DNA of 64,000 nucleotides from Rathayibacter sp. VKM Ac-2760 (GCF_009834185.1 NZ_CP047173.1:62001-126000); one strand, 5' to 3'; counted from the stretch's first letter, positions 18,771-26,813 are shown. Numbers and translations: made by a program. Notes: generated from the sequence alone by a model not told the origin.

Positions 18771-18793
18771 GCGGTCCCCGCTCCGCCCCCGCA

Positions 18794-18847
18794 CCGCATC
18801 ACCTCGACACGCCGCATCACCTCGACAAGCCGCATCACCTCGACAGG
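18794..18847 (+). repeat. Three tandem 18-bp repeats before the first terD gene
   Basis: Three contiguous units starting CCGCATCACCTCGACA (18794-18811, 18812-18829, 18830-18847) differ only in their penultimate base. The third runs into the GGGAGAAC ribosome-binding site of the first terD gene. They may be operator copies or a duplicated leader; their position at the module junction suggests a control role. Confidence 0.75.
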
Positions 18848-18856
18848 GAGAACACC

Positions 18857-19435
18857 ATGACCATCAGCCTCAGCAAGGGACAGCGCGTCTCGCTCCTCAA
18901 GCGGGAGGGCGGGACGTTGACCCGGGCGCACATGGGCCTCGGCTGGGACGCCAAGACCGTCCGCGGCTTCTTCGGCCGCGAGAAGGAGCAGGAGATCGAC
19001 CTCGACGCCTCGTGCCTGGTCTACGACGGCTCCGGACTCCTGATCGACCAGGTCTGGTTCCAGCAGCTCGTCAGCGTCGACGGCTCGATCCGCCACACGG
19101 GCGACAACACCACCGGGGCCGGCGACGGCGACGACGAGAGCATCGTCGTCGACCTGCTCGGCGTCGACGCGCGGGCGCAGACGCTGGTCTTCGTCGTCAA
19201 CAGCTACTCCGGCGAGAACTTCAGCCAGATCGAGAACGCCTTCTGCCGGCTCGTCGACGCCACGAACGGCGTCGAGATCGCCCGCTACGCCCTCTCCGGC
19301 TCCGGGTCGCACACGGCCCAGATCATGGCGAAGCTCGTCCGCGACGGTAGCGGCTGGAGCATGCAGGCGATCGGCGAGCGCGCGCAGGGCCGCACGATCC
19401 GCGACCTGCTGCCCGCCGTCGCGCGCATCCTCTGA
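18857..19435 (+). CDS. TerD-family stress protein, copy 1
   Basis: This is a 192-residue TerD-type beta-sandwich. It opens with the family start MTISLSKGQRVSLLK, has the GLGWD motif, DLDAS and the acidic calcium-binding loop around GDNTTGAGDGDDE, and ends in a short C-terminal helix. TerD proteins are small Ca2+-binding cytosolic proteins of tellurite/stress operons and are thought to act as sensors or scaffolds next to TerC membrane proteins. The ATG is preceded by GGGAGAACACC. A second terD copy follows 52 bases later with a closely similar ribosome-binding sequence, indicating a tandem duplication. Confidence 0.92.
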   Translation: MTISLSKGQRVSLLKREGGTLTRAHMGLGWDAKTVRGFFGREKEQEIDLDASCLVYDGSGLLIDQVWFQQLVSVDGSIRHTGDNTTGAGDGDDESIVVDLLGVDARAQTLVFVVNSYSGENFSQIENAFCRLVDATNGVEIARYALSGSGSHTAQIMAKLVRDGSGWSMQAIGERAQGRTIRDLLPAVARIL

Positions 19436-19487
19436 CCTCACTTCCACACCACCACCGCACGAAGACTCGACAAGGAGAACCACACTC

Positions 19488-20072
19488 ATGGCCATCAGCC
19501 TCAGCAAGGGCGGGACCATCTCGCTCACCAAGGAAGCAGGACCCCGCGGACTGACCGCGATCACCGTCGGCCTCGGCTGGGACCCGGCGCCGCAGGGCTT
19601 CGGCGGGACGACCGACCTCGACGCCTCCGCGCTCCTCCTGGACGCGTCCGGCCGGGTCGCCCAGGACTCCGACTTCGTCTACTTCGGGAACCTCGTGCAC
19701 GCGAGCGGAGCGGTCAGCCACCTGGGCGACAACCTGACCGGCGAGGGCGAGGGGGACGACGAGCAGATCGTCATCGACCTGCTCGCCGTGCCCGCGGGCG
19801 TCGAGTCGGTCACGTTCCTCGTCAGCATCTACGAGGCCGAGAAGAAGGGGCAGACCTTCTCCTCCATCGCGAGCTCCTTCATCCGCGTGGTCAACAACGA
19901 CGGCGGCAGCGAGCTCGCCCGCTTCGACCTCGGGGCGGGAGCCGGATCGACGAGCACCCTCGTCTTCGGCGAGGTCTACCGCGACGGCGCGGAGTGGAAG
20001 TTCCGCGCGCTCGGCGACACCTACGACGGCGGCTTCGAGGGCACCCTGCGCCAGTTCGGCGTCAACGTCTGA
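19488..20072 (+). CDS. TerD-family stress protein, copy 2
   Basis: This 194-residue TerD paralogue starts with AISLSKGGTISLTKE. It has the GLGWDP motif, TDLDASALLLD, and the same GDNLTGEGEGDDE calcium-binding loop as the copy just upstream. It is closest to the canonical TerD length (about 190 residues). The strong AAGGAGAAC ribosome-binding site lies eight bases before the ATG. A long GC-rich hairpin follows the stop, so this gene may mark the end of a highly transcribed part of the operon. It probably binds Ca2+ and cooperates with the TerC-like protein encoded next. Confidence 0.93.
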   Translation: MAISLSKGGTISLTKEAGPRGLTAITVGLGWDPAPQGFGGTTDLDASALLLDASGRVAQDSDFVYFGNLVHASGAVSHLGDNLTGEGEGDDEQIVIDLLAVPAGVESVTFLVSIYEAEKKGQTFSSIASSFIRVVNNDGGSELARFDLGAGAGSTSTLVFGEVYRDGAEWKFRALGDTYDGGFEGTLRQFGVNV

Positions 20073-20080
20073 CCCCCGTG

Positions 20081-20110
20081 CCGCGGGCCCCGGGACTCCG
20101 GGGCCCGCGG
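20081..20110. terminator. Perfect 13-bp GC hairpin between terD and the terC-like gene
   Basis: CCGCGGGCCCCGG (20081-20093) pairs perfectly with CCGGGGCCCGCGG (20098-20110) across a GACT loop. There is no T-tract. It may act as a partial terminator or as a 3' end-stabilising structure, making the TerD pair more abundant than the downstream biosynthetic proteins. Confidence 0.7.
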
Positions 20111-20170
20111 CCCCCTCCGGCGCGACTCCGCCGCCGCGAGCCAGCAACCGCACGACAGGACGGGAAGAAC

Positions 20171-21247
20171 ATGCTCAAGACATTCGGGTGGTCGTACGCG
20201 GTCACACTGGCGGGCATCGCGCTCGGCTTCCTCTACGGCGGGGTCGAGGGGCTCGTCCTGGTCCTCATCCTCTGCGTGCTGGAGGTGTCGCTGTCCTTCG
20301 ACAACGCCGTCGTCAACGCCGGGATCCTCGACCGCATGACCGCCTTCTGGCAGCGGATCTTCCTCACCATCGGCGTCCTGATCGCCGTGTTCGGGATGCG
20401 CCTGGTCTTCCCCTTCGTCGTCGTCGCCGCGACCGCGGGCCTGGGCCCGATCGAGGCGATCAGCCTGGCGATGGAGCAGGGCGATCCGGAGGAGCCCGGC
20501 AGCTACGGCTACATCCTGCACGAGGCGCACCCCGCCATCGCCGCGTTCGGCGGCATGTTCCTGCTGATGCTCTTCCTCAACTTCCTCTTCGACCCCCGCG
20601 AGCGCCTCTGGATCCGCTGGATCGAGCGCCCGCTGCAGAGCATCGGCCGGGTGCAGAACATCCACGTCGTCGTCGCGCTCGCCGTGCTCGTGTCGGTCGC
20701 GGAGTTCCTCGCGCCGGAGCCGGCCGTGGTGCTGATCTCCGGCGCGATCGGCACGGGGACCTACCTGCTCGTGAACGCCCTCGGGAACCTGTTCGAGGGG
20801 CAGGTCGAGGGGATGCCGGAGGCCGGCACGACGAGCGGGACGGTGAAGGTCGCCGGGCGCGCCGCGTTCTTCCTCTTCCTCTACCTCGAGGTGCTCGATG
20901 CGAGCTTCTCCTTCGACGGCGTCATCGGGGCGTTCGCGATCACGTCCGACCCGATCCTGATCGCGATCGGGCTCGGCGTCGGAGCGATGTACATCCGCTC
21001 CCTCACCATCCACTTCGTCCACCGCGGCACGCTCCGCGAGTTCGTGTTCCTCGAGCACGGCGCGCTCTGGGCGGTCGGCGCGCTCGCCGTGATCATGCTG
21101 CTGACCGTCTCGCTCGAGATCCCCGAGCTGGTGACCGGCCTCATCGGCGTGCTGTTCATCAGCGCCGGCTGGCTGAGCAGCATCGTCTCGAACCGCCGGT
21201 CCGCCGCCGCCGAGTCCGAGGCCCCCGGGGTCCGAGAGGTGGTCTGA
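20171..21247 (+). CDS. TerC-like integral membrane protein (DUF475 type)
   Basis: The 358-residue protein has about nine hydrophobic helices. It carries two acidic-Asn motifs typical of the TerC superfamily, SFDNAVVNA near the second helix and SFDGVIGAF in the second half, which reflect the internal duplication of the family. TerC proteins are thought to handle metal ions or form a membrane platform for TerD. The ATG at 20171 follows CGGGAAGAAC; no better start is seen. It sits after the terD pair and four bases before the aldolase gene, so it belongs to the same transcription unit. Substrate is unknown. Confidence 0.88.
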   Translation: MLKTFGWSYAVTLAGIALGFLYGGVEGLVLVLILCVLEVSLSFDNAVVNAGILDRMTAFWQRIFLTIGVLIAVFGMRLVFPFVVVAATAGLGPIEAISLAMEQGDPEEPGSYGYILHEAHPAIAAFGGMFLLMLFLNFLFDPRERLWIRWIERPLQSIGRVQNIHVVVALAVLVSVAEFLAPEPAVVLISGAIGTGTYLLVNALGNLFEGQVEGMPEAGTTSGTVKVAGRAAFFLFLYLEVLDASFSFDGVIGAFAITSDPILIAIGLGVGAMYIRSLTIHFVHRGTLREFVFLEHGALWAVGALAVIMLLTVSLEIPELVTGLIGVLFISAGWLSSIVSNRRSAAAESEAPGVREVV

Positions 21248-21251
21248 GCCC

Positions 21252-22454
21252 GTGCCGCTGAAGCACTTCGACACTCTGTCGCCCGACCAGCTCGACGAGC
21301 TGTTCGACGTCCAGCCCGGCCCGATCCCGCTGGACTCCGTCACCGGGGAGCTCGGGCTCGCCCTCGGCGCCACGCTCTACATCCCCGCCGACCGGCCCTC
21401 GCTCGTCGAGGACGTCCTCTCCCGCCGCCGCAACGGCGTGCAGTCGGTCGTCGTCGATCTCGAGGACGCCGTCCGTCCCGACGCCCGCGCGGCGGCCGAG
21501 CGCGCGGTCGTCGCCGCGCTCGCCCGGCTCGCCGCCTGCGAGGACGGACGCGCCGACGGATCGCTCCACTCGCTCCCCGCGGTGTTCGTGCGCGTCGCCG
21601 ACGTCGGCGGCATCGTGCGCATCGTCGCGGCCCTCGGCCGCGACCGCTGCGCCGCCCTCACCGGGTTCGTCCTGCCGAAGTTCGAGGCGGGCGCCCACGG
21701 CGAGGCCTGCTTCTCGGCGCTCGCGGAGGCCGAGCGCGTGGCGGAGCGGCCGCTCTTCGTGATGCCGGTGATCGAGGCGGTGTCGGCGGCGCACCGGGAG
21801 ACGCGCTTCGCGCAGCTGATCGCCGCCCGCGCCCTCCTCGACGCGCACCGCGCCTCGGTGCTCTGCGTCCGGATCGGAGCGACCGACCTGGCCTCGGCCT
21901 TCGGCCTGCGTCGCGACGGCGAGTCGACCATCTACGACGTCCGCGTCGTCGCCGACGCCATCGGCGACGTCATCAACGTCTTCGCCCGCGAGACGCCGTG
22001 GGCCTATCCCGTCTCGGGCGCCGTCTGGGAGCACTTCTCCAAGCAGACCCGCATCCAGAAGCCGCGCCTGCGCGAATCGCCCTTCCTCGACCGGGACGCC
22101 CCGCACTACCGGCGGGCGCTCCTCGACAAGGGACTCGACGGCCTGATCAACGAGATCGAGCTCGACAAGATCAACGGGCTCTCGGGCAAGACCGTGATCC
22201 ACCCCTCGCACGTCGCGGTGGTGCACGCCCTCAGCGCCGTGCGGCACGAGGAGTTCTGCGACGCGGTCGCGGTGTCCGCGGCTCGCGAGCGGGGCGGCGT
22301 GCTCCGCAGCCAGGCCCGCAACAAGATGAACGAGGTGCGTCCGCACTCGGCCTGGGCCGACCGCGTCCTCCTGCGCGCCGCGGCCTTCGGGGTGCTCCGC
22401 CCCGACCTCGGCTACGTCGACCTGCTGATGCAGCTCGACCGGGTGAAGCGATGA
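21252..22454 (+). CDS. HpcH/HpaI aldolase - citrate lyase beta-like enzyme of the Ter module
   Basis: The 400-residue protein is a CitE/HpcH-type TIM barrel. VVDLEDAVRPDARAAA gives the acidic metal site, and FVMPVIEA, RIGATDLAS and the late GKTVIHPSH strand are recognisable. It is longer than stand-alone CitE enzymes by an N-terminal extension. Such lyases are regular members of Ter-linked biosynthetic operons, where they are proposed to process a sugar-acid or CoA-type intermediate of a nucleoside-like product. The GTG start lies five bases after the TerC-like stop, and the last four bases overlap the phosphoribosyltransferase start (ATGA). Confidence 0.85.
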   Translation: MPLKHFDTLSPDQLDELFDVQPGPIPLDSVTGELGLALGATLYIPADRPSLVEDVLSRRRNGVQSVVVDLEDAVRPDARAAAERAVVAALARLAACEDGRADGSLHSLPAVFVRVADVGGIVRIVAALGRDRCAALTGFVLPKFEAGAHGEACFSALAEAERVAERPLFVMPVIEAVSAAHRETRFAQLIAARALLDAHRASVLCVRIGATDLASAFGLRRDGESTIYDVRVVADAIGDVINVFARETPWAYPVSGAVWEHFSKQTRIQKPRLRESPFLDRDAPHYRRALLDKGLDGLINEIELDKINGLSGKTVIHPSHVAVVHALSAVRHEEFCDAVAVSAARERGGVLRSQARNKMNEVRPHSAWADRVLLRAAAFGVLRPDLGYVDLLMQLDRVKR

Positions 22455-23130
22455 CCGCCGGCCTCGCGGAGCTCGCGCCGATCGTCCTCGCCGTCCGCGA
22501 CAATCCGCTCCGGCGCCAGCTGCTGGTCAGCTCCCTCCTCGGCAAGCACGTGCCGGTCGCTCCGTCCGTCGTCCGCGACGCCGCGGACCGGCTCGCCGCC
22601 CTCGTGGCCGGGACTCTCCGCTCGGCCGGAGCCGATCCGGCGGAGTCCGTCGTCATCGGCTTCGCCGAGACGGCCACCGGGCTGTCGGCGGCCGTCGCCG
22701 AGAGCCTCGGCGCCCGCCGCGACGCCCACTCGACCCGCTACCTGCTCCCGGGCGACGTGGTCGACGGCGACTTCGAGGAGGCGCACTCGCACGCGCCCGG
22801 CCACCTCGTCCTCACCGGAGCGCTGCCCCCCGGACCCGTCACCGCACTCGTGCTGGTCGACGACGAGGTCACCTCGGGGCGGACCGTGCTCGCTCTCGCG
22901 CGGCTCCTGCTGGCGCGGCATCCGGCGCAGGTCGTCGTCGTCGCCGCACTGCACGACTCGCGCTCGGCCGAGCAGCGGGCGGACTGGGCGGAGGCGGCGG
23001 CCGGTCTCGACGCGGCCGTCCACCTGGTCGCGGTCCACGAGGTCGACGCGGTCGCGGTGGCCGAGGCGGTGGCCGCCCTGGAGTCCAGCGGCGCGGCGCT
23101 CGCCCGCGTCCTCCCGCGGCCGAGGGCCGG
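22451..23130 (+). CDS. Phosphoribosyltransferase of the Ter module (5' part; apparent frameshift at 23,11x)
   Basis: The first ~220 codons encode a PRTase-like domain with VVIGFAETATGLSAAVAE near residue 75 and the PRPP-binding loop LVLVDDEVTSGRTVL near 133-147. The frame formally runs on to 23632, but after about 23110 it turns into Arg/Pro-rich shadow sequence. The real coding continues in the -1 frame as the TRSP domain, which in this family is the C-terminal half of the same protein. One missing base in the CTCCCGCGGCCGAGGGCC stretch would restore it. PRTases of Ter operons are proposed to build a nucleoside-like metabolite from PRPP. The start overlaps the aldolase stop. Confidence 0.75.
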
Positions 23131-24753
23131 GTCCGCCGGCTGCGCGCGGCGCTGCTGCCGACCCGCACCGCGGCCGGCTCCGGCCGCGAGGACCGGTCGC
23201 GCTCGCGCGCGGCGGTCGCCGCTCTCGGCCGCCGGCTGCTCGAGGAGGAGGGGCTCGCCGCCCTGGGCGCCGGCGACGAGATCGTGGTCCTCGGGACGGA
23301 GGAGTTCCTCCGCATCCCCCAGCTGCTCGCGGAGTTCCTGGCGGAGCACGCGGCGGCGCGAGTGCTCACCAGCTCGACGACCCGGTCGCCCGCCCTGGTC
23401 CTGGACCGACCGGACTACGGGCTGCGCTCGGGCGTCGCCGTGCGCATGGACGTCGCGGGCGAGGAGGGAGCGCTCCGCTTCGCCTACAACCTCGCCGCGA
23501 GCGACGCCGGCGTCCGGGTGGCGATCGTCTGCCACGACGAGACGGTCTCCCCGGACGGCGACGGCCCGGAGGATCTGCCCGCGCGCCTCGGCGAGTGGTT
23601 CCGCGTCATCGACGTGCTCGCGACGCCGCTGACCGCGCCGGCGCCGGCCCCGCTGCCGCTCACCGGTCCGGAGTTCTCCAGCTACGCCGCCGAGGACGTC
23701 TCCTGGCTGCTCAGCGACCTGTCGAGCCACGCCCTCGAGCGGCCGCGGGAGGAGCGCGAAGGACCGATCCAGGACGGCACCCGCCACTACTCCGAGTCGC
23801 TGCCGATCGAGTACGAGCCGACCGCGCAGTACCTCGACGCGTACGAGCGCGCGCTGGAGCGCGGCGCGGAGTCGGTCGCCGCCGGCATCGCCGCCCTCGG
23901 CGCGCGGATCGAGCGCCGCCACGGGCCGGCCCCGGTGCTGGTCTCCCTCGCGCGGGCCGGAGTGCCGATCGGGGTGCTGCTGCGGCGCTGGTTCCTGCGG
24001 GAGCGCGGCCGGAGCGTCCCGCACCTCGCCCTGTCGATCGTGCGCGGCCGCGGGATCGACGCCGTCGCGCTCGACCACGTGCTCGCGCTCGCGCCGCCGG
24101 AGTCGATCGTCTTCGTCGACGGCTGGACGGGCAAGGGGGTCATCGCCGACACGCTGCGGACCGCGGTCGCGGCGCACCGCTTCGCACCGGGCGTCTGGCT
24201 GCGTCCCTCGCTCGCCGTCCTGAGCGATCCGCTCGGCGTCGCCGACCTGCGCGCGACCCGCGACGACGTCCTCGTGCCCTCCGCCTGCCTGAACTCCACC
24301 GTCTCGGGCCTGGTGTCGCGCACGGTGCTCTCGAGCGACCTCATCCGCCCCGGGATGTTCCACGGCGCGAAGTTCTACCGCCATCTCGCCGCGGCGGACC
24401 GGTCGGCGCAGTTCCTCGCGGCCGTCGAGGCGCACTCCGGGACCGTTCCCGGCCCTCCGCCCGGCCCTCTGCCCGAGCCGGAGCCGCCGCAGCCGGCGCG
24501 GGCCGCGGCCGAGATCGACGCCCTCCTGCTCCGCCACGGGGTGCGGCACCGCGATCTCCTCAAGCCCGGGATCGGCGAGACGACGCGGGTCCTCCTGCGC
24601 CGGGTGCCGCGCGGGATCGTCGTGCGCTCGGACGCGGCCGGCGAGGTGGAGCACCTCCGGGTGCTCGCGGCGGACCGCGGCGTCCCGGTGACCGTCGACG
24701 ACGAGATGCCCTTCGTCGCGCTCGGGATCATCGAGGACAGGGGCGCCTCGTGA
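23131..24753 (+). CDS. TRSP domain followed without a stop by StiP-type PRTase and PELOTA domain
   Basis: This frame carries on from the PRTase by a -1 shift; the first usable start codon inside it is GTG 23284, but codons upstream (from about 23116) already read as family sequence. It starts with the TRSP domain (name motif TTRSPA near 23380). It then runs with no stop through a Pro/Ala linker into a StiP-like region (FSSYAAEDVSWLL) with a second PRTase loop (VFVDGWTGKG). It ends in a PELOTA/L7Ae-like RNA-binding domain (HRDLLKPGIGETTRVLL). PRTase-TRSP and StiP-PELOTA are usually neighbouring genes in Ter operons, as far as I know, so this looks like a fusion. Its stop overlaps the next GTG. 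Confidence 0.75.
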   Translation, partial: VRRLRAALLPTRTAAGSGREDRSRSRAAVAALGRRLLEEEGLAALGAGDEIVVLGTEEFLRIPQLLAEFLAEHAAARVLTSSTTRSPALVLDRPDYGLRSGVAVRMDVAGEEGALRFAYNLAASDAGVRVAIVCHDETVSPDGDGPEDLPARLGEWFRVIDVLATPLTAPAPAPLPLTGPEFSSYAAEDVSWLLSDLSSHALERPREEREGPIQDGTRHYSESLPIEYEPTAQYLDAYERALERGAESVAAGIAALGARIERRHGPAPVLVSLARAGVPIGVLLRRWFLRERGRSVPHLALSIVRGRGIDAVALDHVLALAPPESIVFVDGWTGKGVIADTLRTAVAAHRFAPGVWLRPSLAVLSDPLGVADLRATRDDVLVPSACLNSTVSGLVSRTVLSSDLIRPGMFHGAKFYRHLAAADRSAQFLAAVEAHSGTVPGPPPGPLPEPEPPQPARAAAEIDALLLRHGVRHRDLLKPGIGETTRVLLRRVPRGIVVRSDAAGEVEHLRVLAADRGVPVTVDDEMPFVALGIIEDRGAS

Positions 24754-25586
24754 TCGCCGCCTTCCTCGACCTGGACCGCACGCTGATCCACTCCGCGCGC
24801 TCCGTCGGCGCCCACCGGGAGGGACTGGCGGTGGTCGAGCACATCGACGGCAGCGCGTCCGCCTTCGCGCCGGCGGGTCTCGCCGCCGATCTCACCGCGC
24901 TCGCGACCGGCAGCGCGGTGGTGCCCACCACGACCCGCTCCGTCGCGCAGCTGCGCCGGGTGACGCTCTTCGACGACGTCCCGCACCGCTTCGAGATCGC
25001 CGCGAACGGCGGAGTGATCCTCGAGCACGGTGCGCCCGACCCCGAGTGGTCGGCCCGCGTCGCCGAGGCCGTCCGGGACACGGGAGTGAGCGTCCCCCAC
25101 GTCCGGGACCTCGCCGCGGGCCTGGTCCCCGGTGCGACCGCGCGCGTCGTCGACGACGTCTTCGTCTACCTCGTCTCCCCGGACGCGGAGTCGGCGGAGG
25201 AGGCGACCGTGCTGCTCGGCCCCGTCGCCGTCGGCCTCGGCTGGCGGTGCAGCCGTCAGGGTCGCAAGGTCTATCTCGTCCCCGAGGTCGTCGAGAAGGC
25301 CGTCGCCGTGGCCGAGGTCGCGCGGCGACTCGGTGCGCGGATCGTGCTCGCCGCGGGGGACGCCGAGCTCGACCGGAGGATGCTCCGCGAGGCCGACCAC
25401 GCCGTCGTCCCCGCGCACGCCGAGGTGCTCCGGCCCCCGGGAGTGCACACGACCGCCGCCGCCGGCCCCCTCGCGTCGACGGAGATCGTCCGCTGGCTGC
25501 GGGACGTCGTCGAGCAGTGTCACCAGCGCTCCGCACCCGCGGGGCCGGAACCGAAGGAGACCCCGTGGACATCGGTGGCTGGCTGA
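24750..25586 (+). CDS. HAD-superfamily phosphatase of the Ter module
   Basis: The 278-residue protein opens with AAFLDLDRTLI, the HAD motif I with nucleophile Asp7 and Asp9, and ends its fold with LAAGDAELDRRML (motif IV-like acidic pair). A cap region with VANGGVIL-like strand (IAANGGVIL) resembles the Cof-type or sucrose-phosphatase group. HAD enzymes recur in Ter biosynthetic operons and probably dephosphorylate the product of the two PRTases. The GTG at 24750 overlaps the previous stop. Its 3' end overlaps the next gene's GTG at 25565 by 22 bases, so the genes are translationally coupled. Confidence 0.85.
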   Translation: MIAAFLDLDRTLIHSARSVGAHREGLAVVEHIDGSASAFAPAGLAADLTALATGSAVVPTTTRSVAQLRRVTLFDDVPHRFEIAANGGVILEHGAPDPEWSARVAEAVRDTGVSVPHVRDLAAGLVPGATARVVDDVFVYLVSPDAESAEEATVLLGPVAVGLGWRCSRQGRKVYLVPEVVEKAVAVAEVARRLGARIVLAAGDAELDRRMLREADHAVVPAHAEVLRPPGVHTTAAAGPLASTEIVRWLRDVVEQCHQRSAPAGPEPKETPWTSVAG

Positions 25587-26719
25587 ACTTCCTCGCCCAG
25601 AGCACGGTCCTGCTCGTGGGCTGCCACCTGATCGTCGCGCTCGTGACCGGGCTCGCTCTGGCGCCCCCGGCCGGCGTGCCGAAGTGGGCGGCGCTCGTGA
25701 TCTGCGCGCTCGTCCCCGTGCTGGGACCGCTGGTGCTGGCCGTCGTCGTGCTGGTGCGGACGCTGCGCAGGCCCGACCGGGCGAGCGCGCGGCCGGCCGT
25801 GGCGGATGCGGCGGCGATCCCGACCGGCGCGGCCGGTGCCGGGACACCGCCGGCCGAGCCGACCGCGTTCCCGGGGTTCGGGACGCCGCCTCCGCCGTCG
25901 TTCGGGGCGGGATCGTTCGGGGCGTCGTCGTTCGGCACGGGGTCGTTCGGGACGGCGTCGCCGCCGGCCTCGTCGTTCGGAGCGTCGTCGTTCGAGCCCG
26001 CGTTCGGCGCCCCGTCCTCCGCGTCCACGGCCTGGACCGCGGGATCCGAGGCGGTCGCCGCCGCCGTCGTGCCCCCGGCGCGGGGGCTCCGCGCCCGCGC
26101 GGTCGCGGTGCGCGCGACGCATCAGCCCCTCTCGACGGTCCGCCTGGCCCTCCTCGCCGTCCTGGTCGTGGCGGTCGCCGCGACGGCGTCGATGCTGCTC
26201 GTCGGCTGGTTCACCTTCGACTCGCGGATCGTCCCGCCGCTCAGCGTGGTCGCCTGGGGGACCGGGATCGACGTCGCCGTGCTCACCTCCGCGGGTCTGC
26301 TCGCCGTCGTCCTGGTGCTGGCGTGGTGGCGGCCCTCGAGGACCGCCGCCGTCGCCGCGGTGACGCTGGGCGGAGTCTGGACCTTCGTGGCCGGTTCGGT
26401 GCTGGCGCTGGCGGCGCCGGTGACGGAGCTGCTGAGCGACATCGGCGCGCTGTCCTACGACGTCGGAGACGTGCTCGGCTCGTTCGGGCTCCGGGGCGAG
26501 GTCGGAGTGGTGACCCTCCCCGAGGGTGTGGACCTGAGCGCGGTCGGGCTCCCCGGACGCACCGTCGACCTCAGCGCGGTCGACCTCGCCGCCCCGATCC
26601 CCGCGGCCACGCTCGAGCTCGGACCTGGGTGGTTCATCGCTCTCGCGGTCGGCATCGTCGTCATGCTGTGGGCCCTGGTCGAGGTCGCGGCCGTCAACAG
26701 GGTCTCGGCTCGCCGCTGA
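25565..26719 (+). CDS. FG-repeat membrane protein closing the Ter train
   Basis: The 384-residue protein has two N-terminal membrane helices (about 10-32, 40-64), a cytosolic-type linker, and four more helices in the C-terminal half. The linker (about 104-152) is a run of Gly/Ser/Phe motifs: PSFGAG, SFGAS, SFGTG, SFGTA, SFGAS, AFGAP. No enzyme motif or known family is seen. The FG-type linker matches in style the tails of the two membrane proteins that open the train, which suggests a shared binding partner or a condensate-like assembly. It follows AAGGAG and overlaps the HAD gene, so it belongs to the same unit. Confidence 0.75.
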   Translation: MDIGGWLNFLAQSTVLLVGCHLIVALVTGLALAPPAGVPKWAALVICALVPVLGPLVLAVVVLVRTLRRPDRASARPAVADAAAIPTGAAGAGTPPAEPTAFPGFGTPPPPSFGAGSFGASSFGTGSFGTASPPASSFGASSFEPAFGAPSSASTAWTAGSEAVAAAVVPPARGLRARAVAVRATHQPLSTVRLALLAVLVVAVAATASMLLVGWFTFDSRIVPPLSVVAWGTGIDVAVLTSAGLLAVVLVLAWWRPSRTAAVAAVTLGGVWTFVAGSVLALAAPVTELLSDIGALSYDVGDVLGSFGLRGEVGVVTLPEGVDLSAVGLPGRTVDLSAVDLAAPIPAATLELGPGWFIALAVGIVVMLWALVEVAAVNRVSARR

Positions 26720-26779
26720 TCCCGACCGGGGTGGGGCGTCGGCGAGACAGTGGGACGGGCGGCGGCCGCGGGTCGCGTC

Positions 26780-26785
26780 TACGGT
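26780..26785 (+). promoter_or_regulatory. Candidate -10 box of the aldo/keto reductase gene
   Basis: TACGGT at 26780-26785 lies 28 bases before the ATG at 26814 in a gene gap with no other hint of readthrough coupling. A -35 element is not clear. Confidence 0.35.
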
Positions 26786-26813
26786 GGAGGCGACCCCGAA
26801 CGGAACGAGCAGC

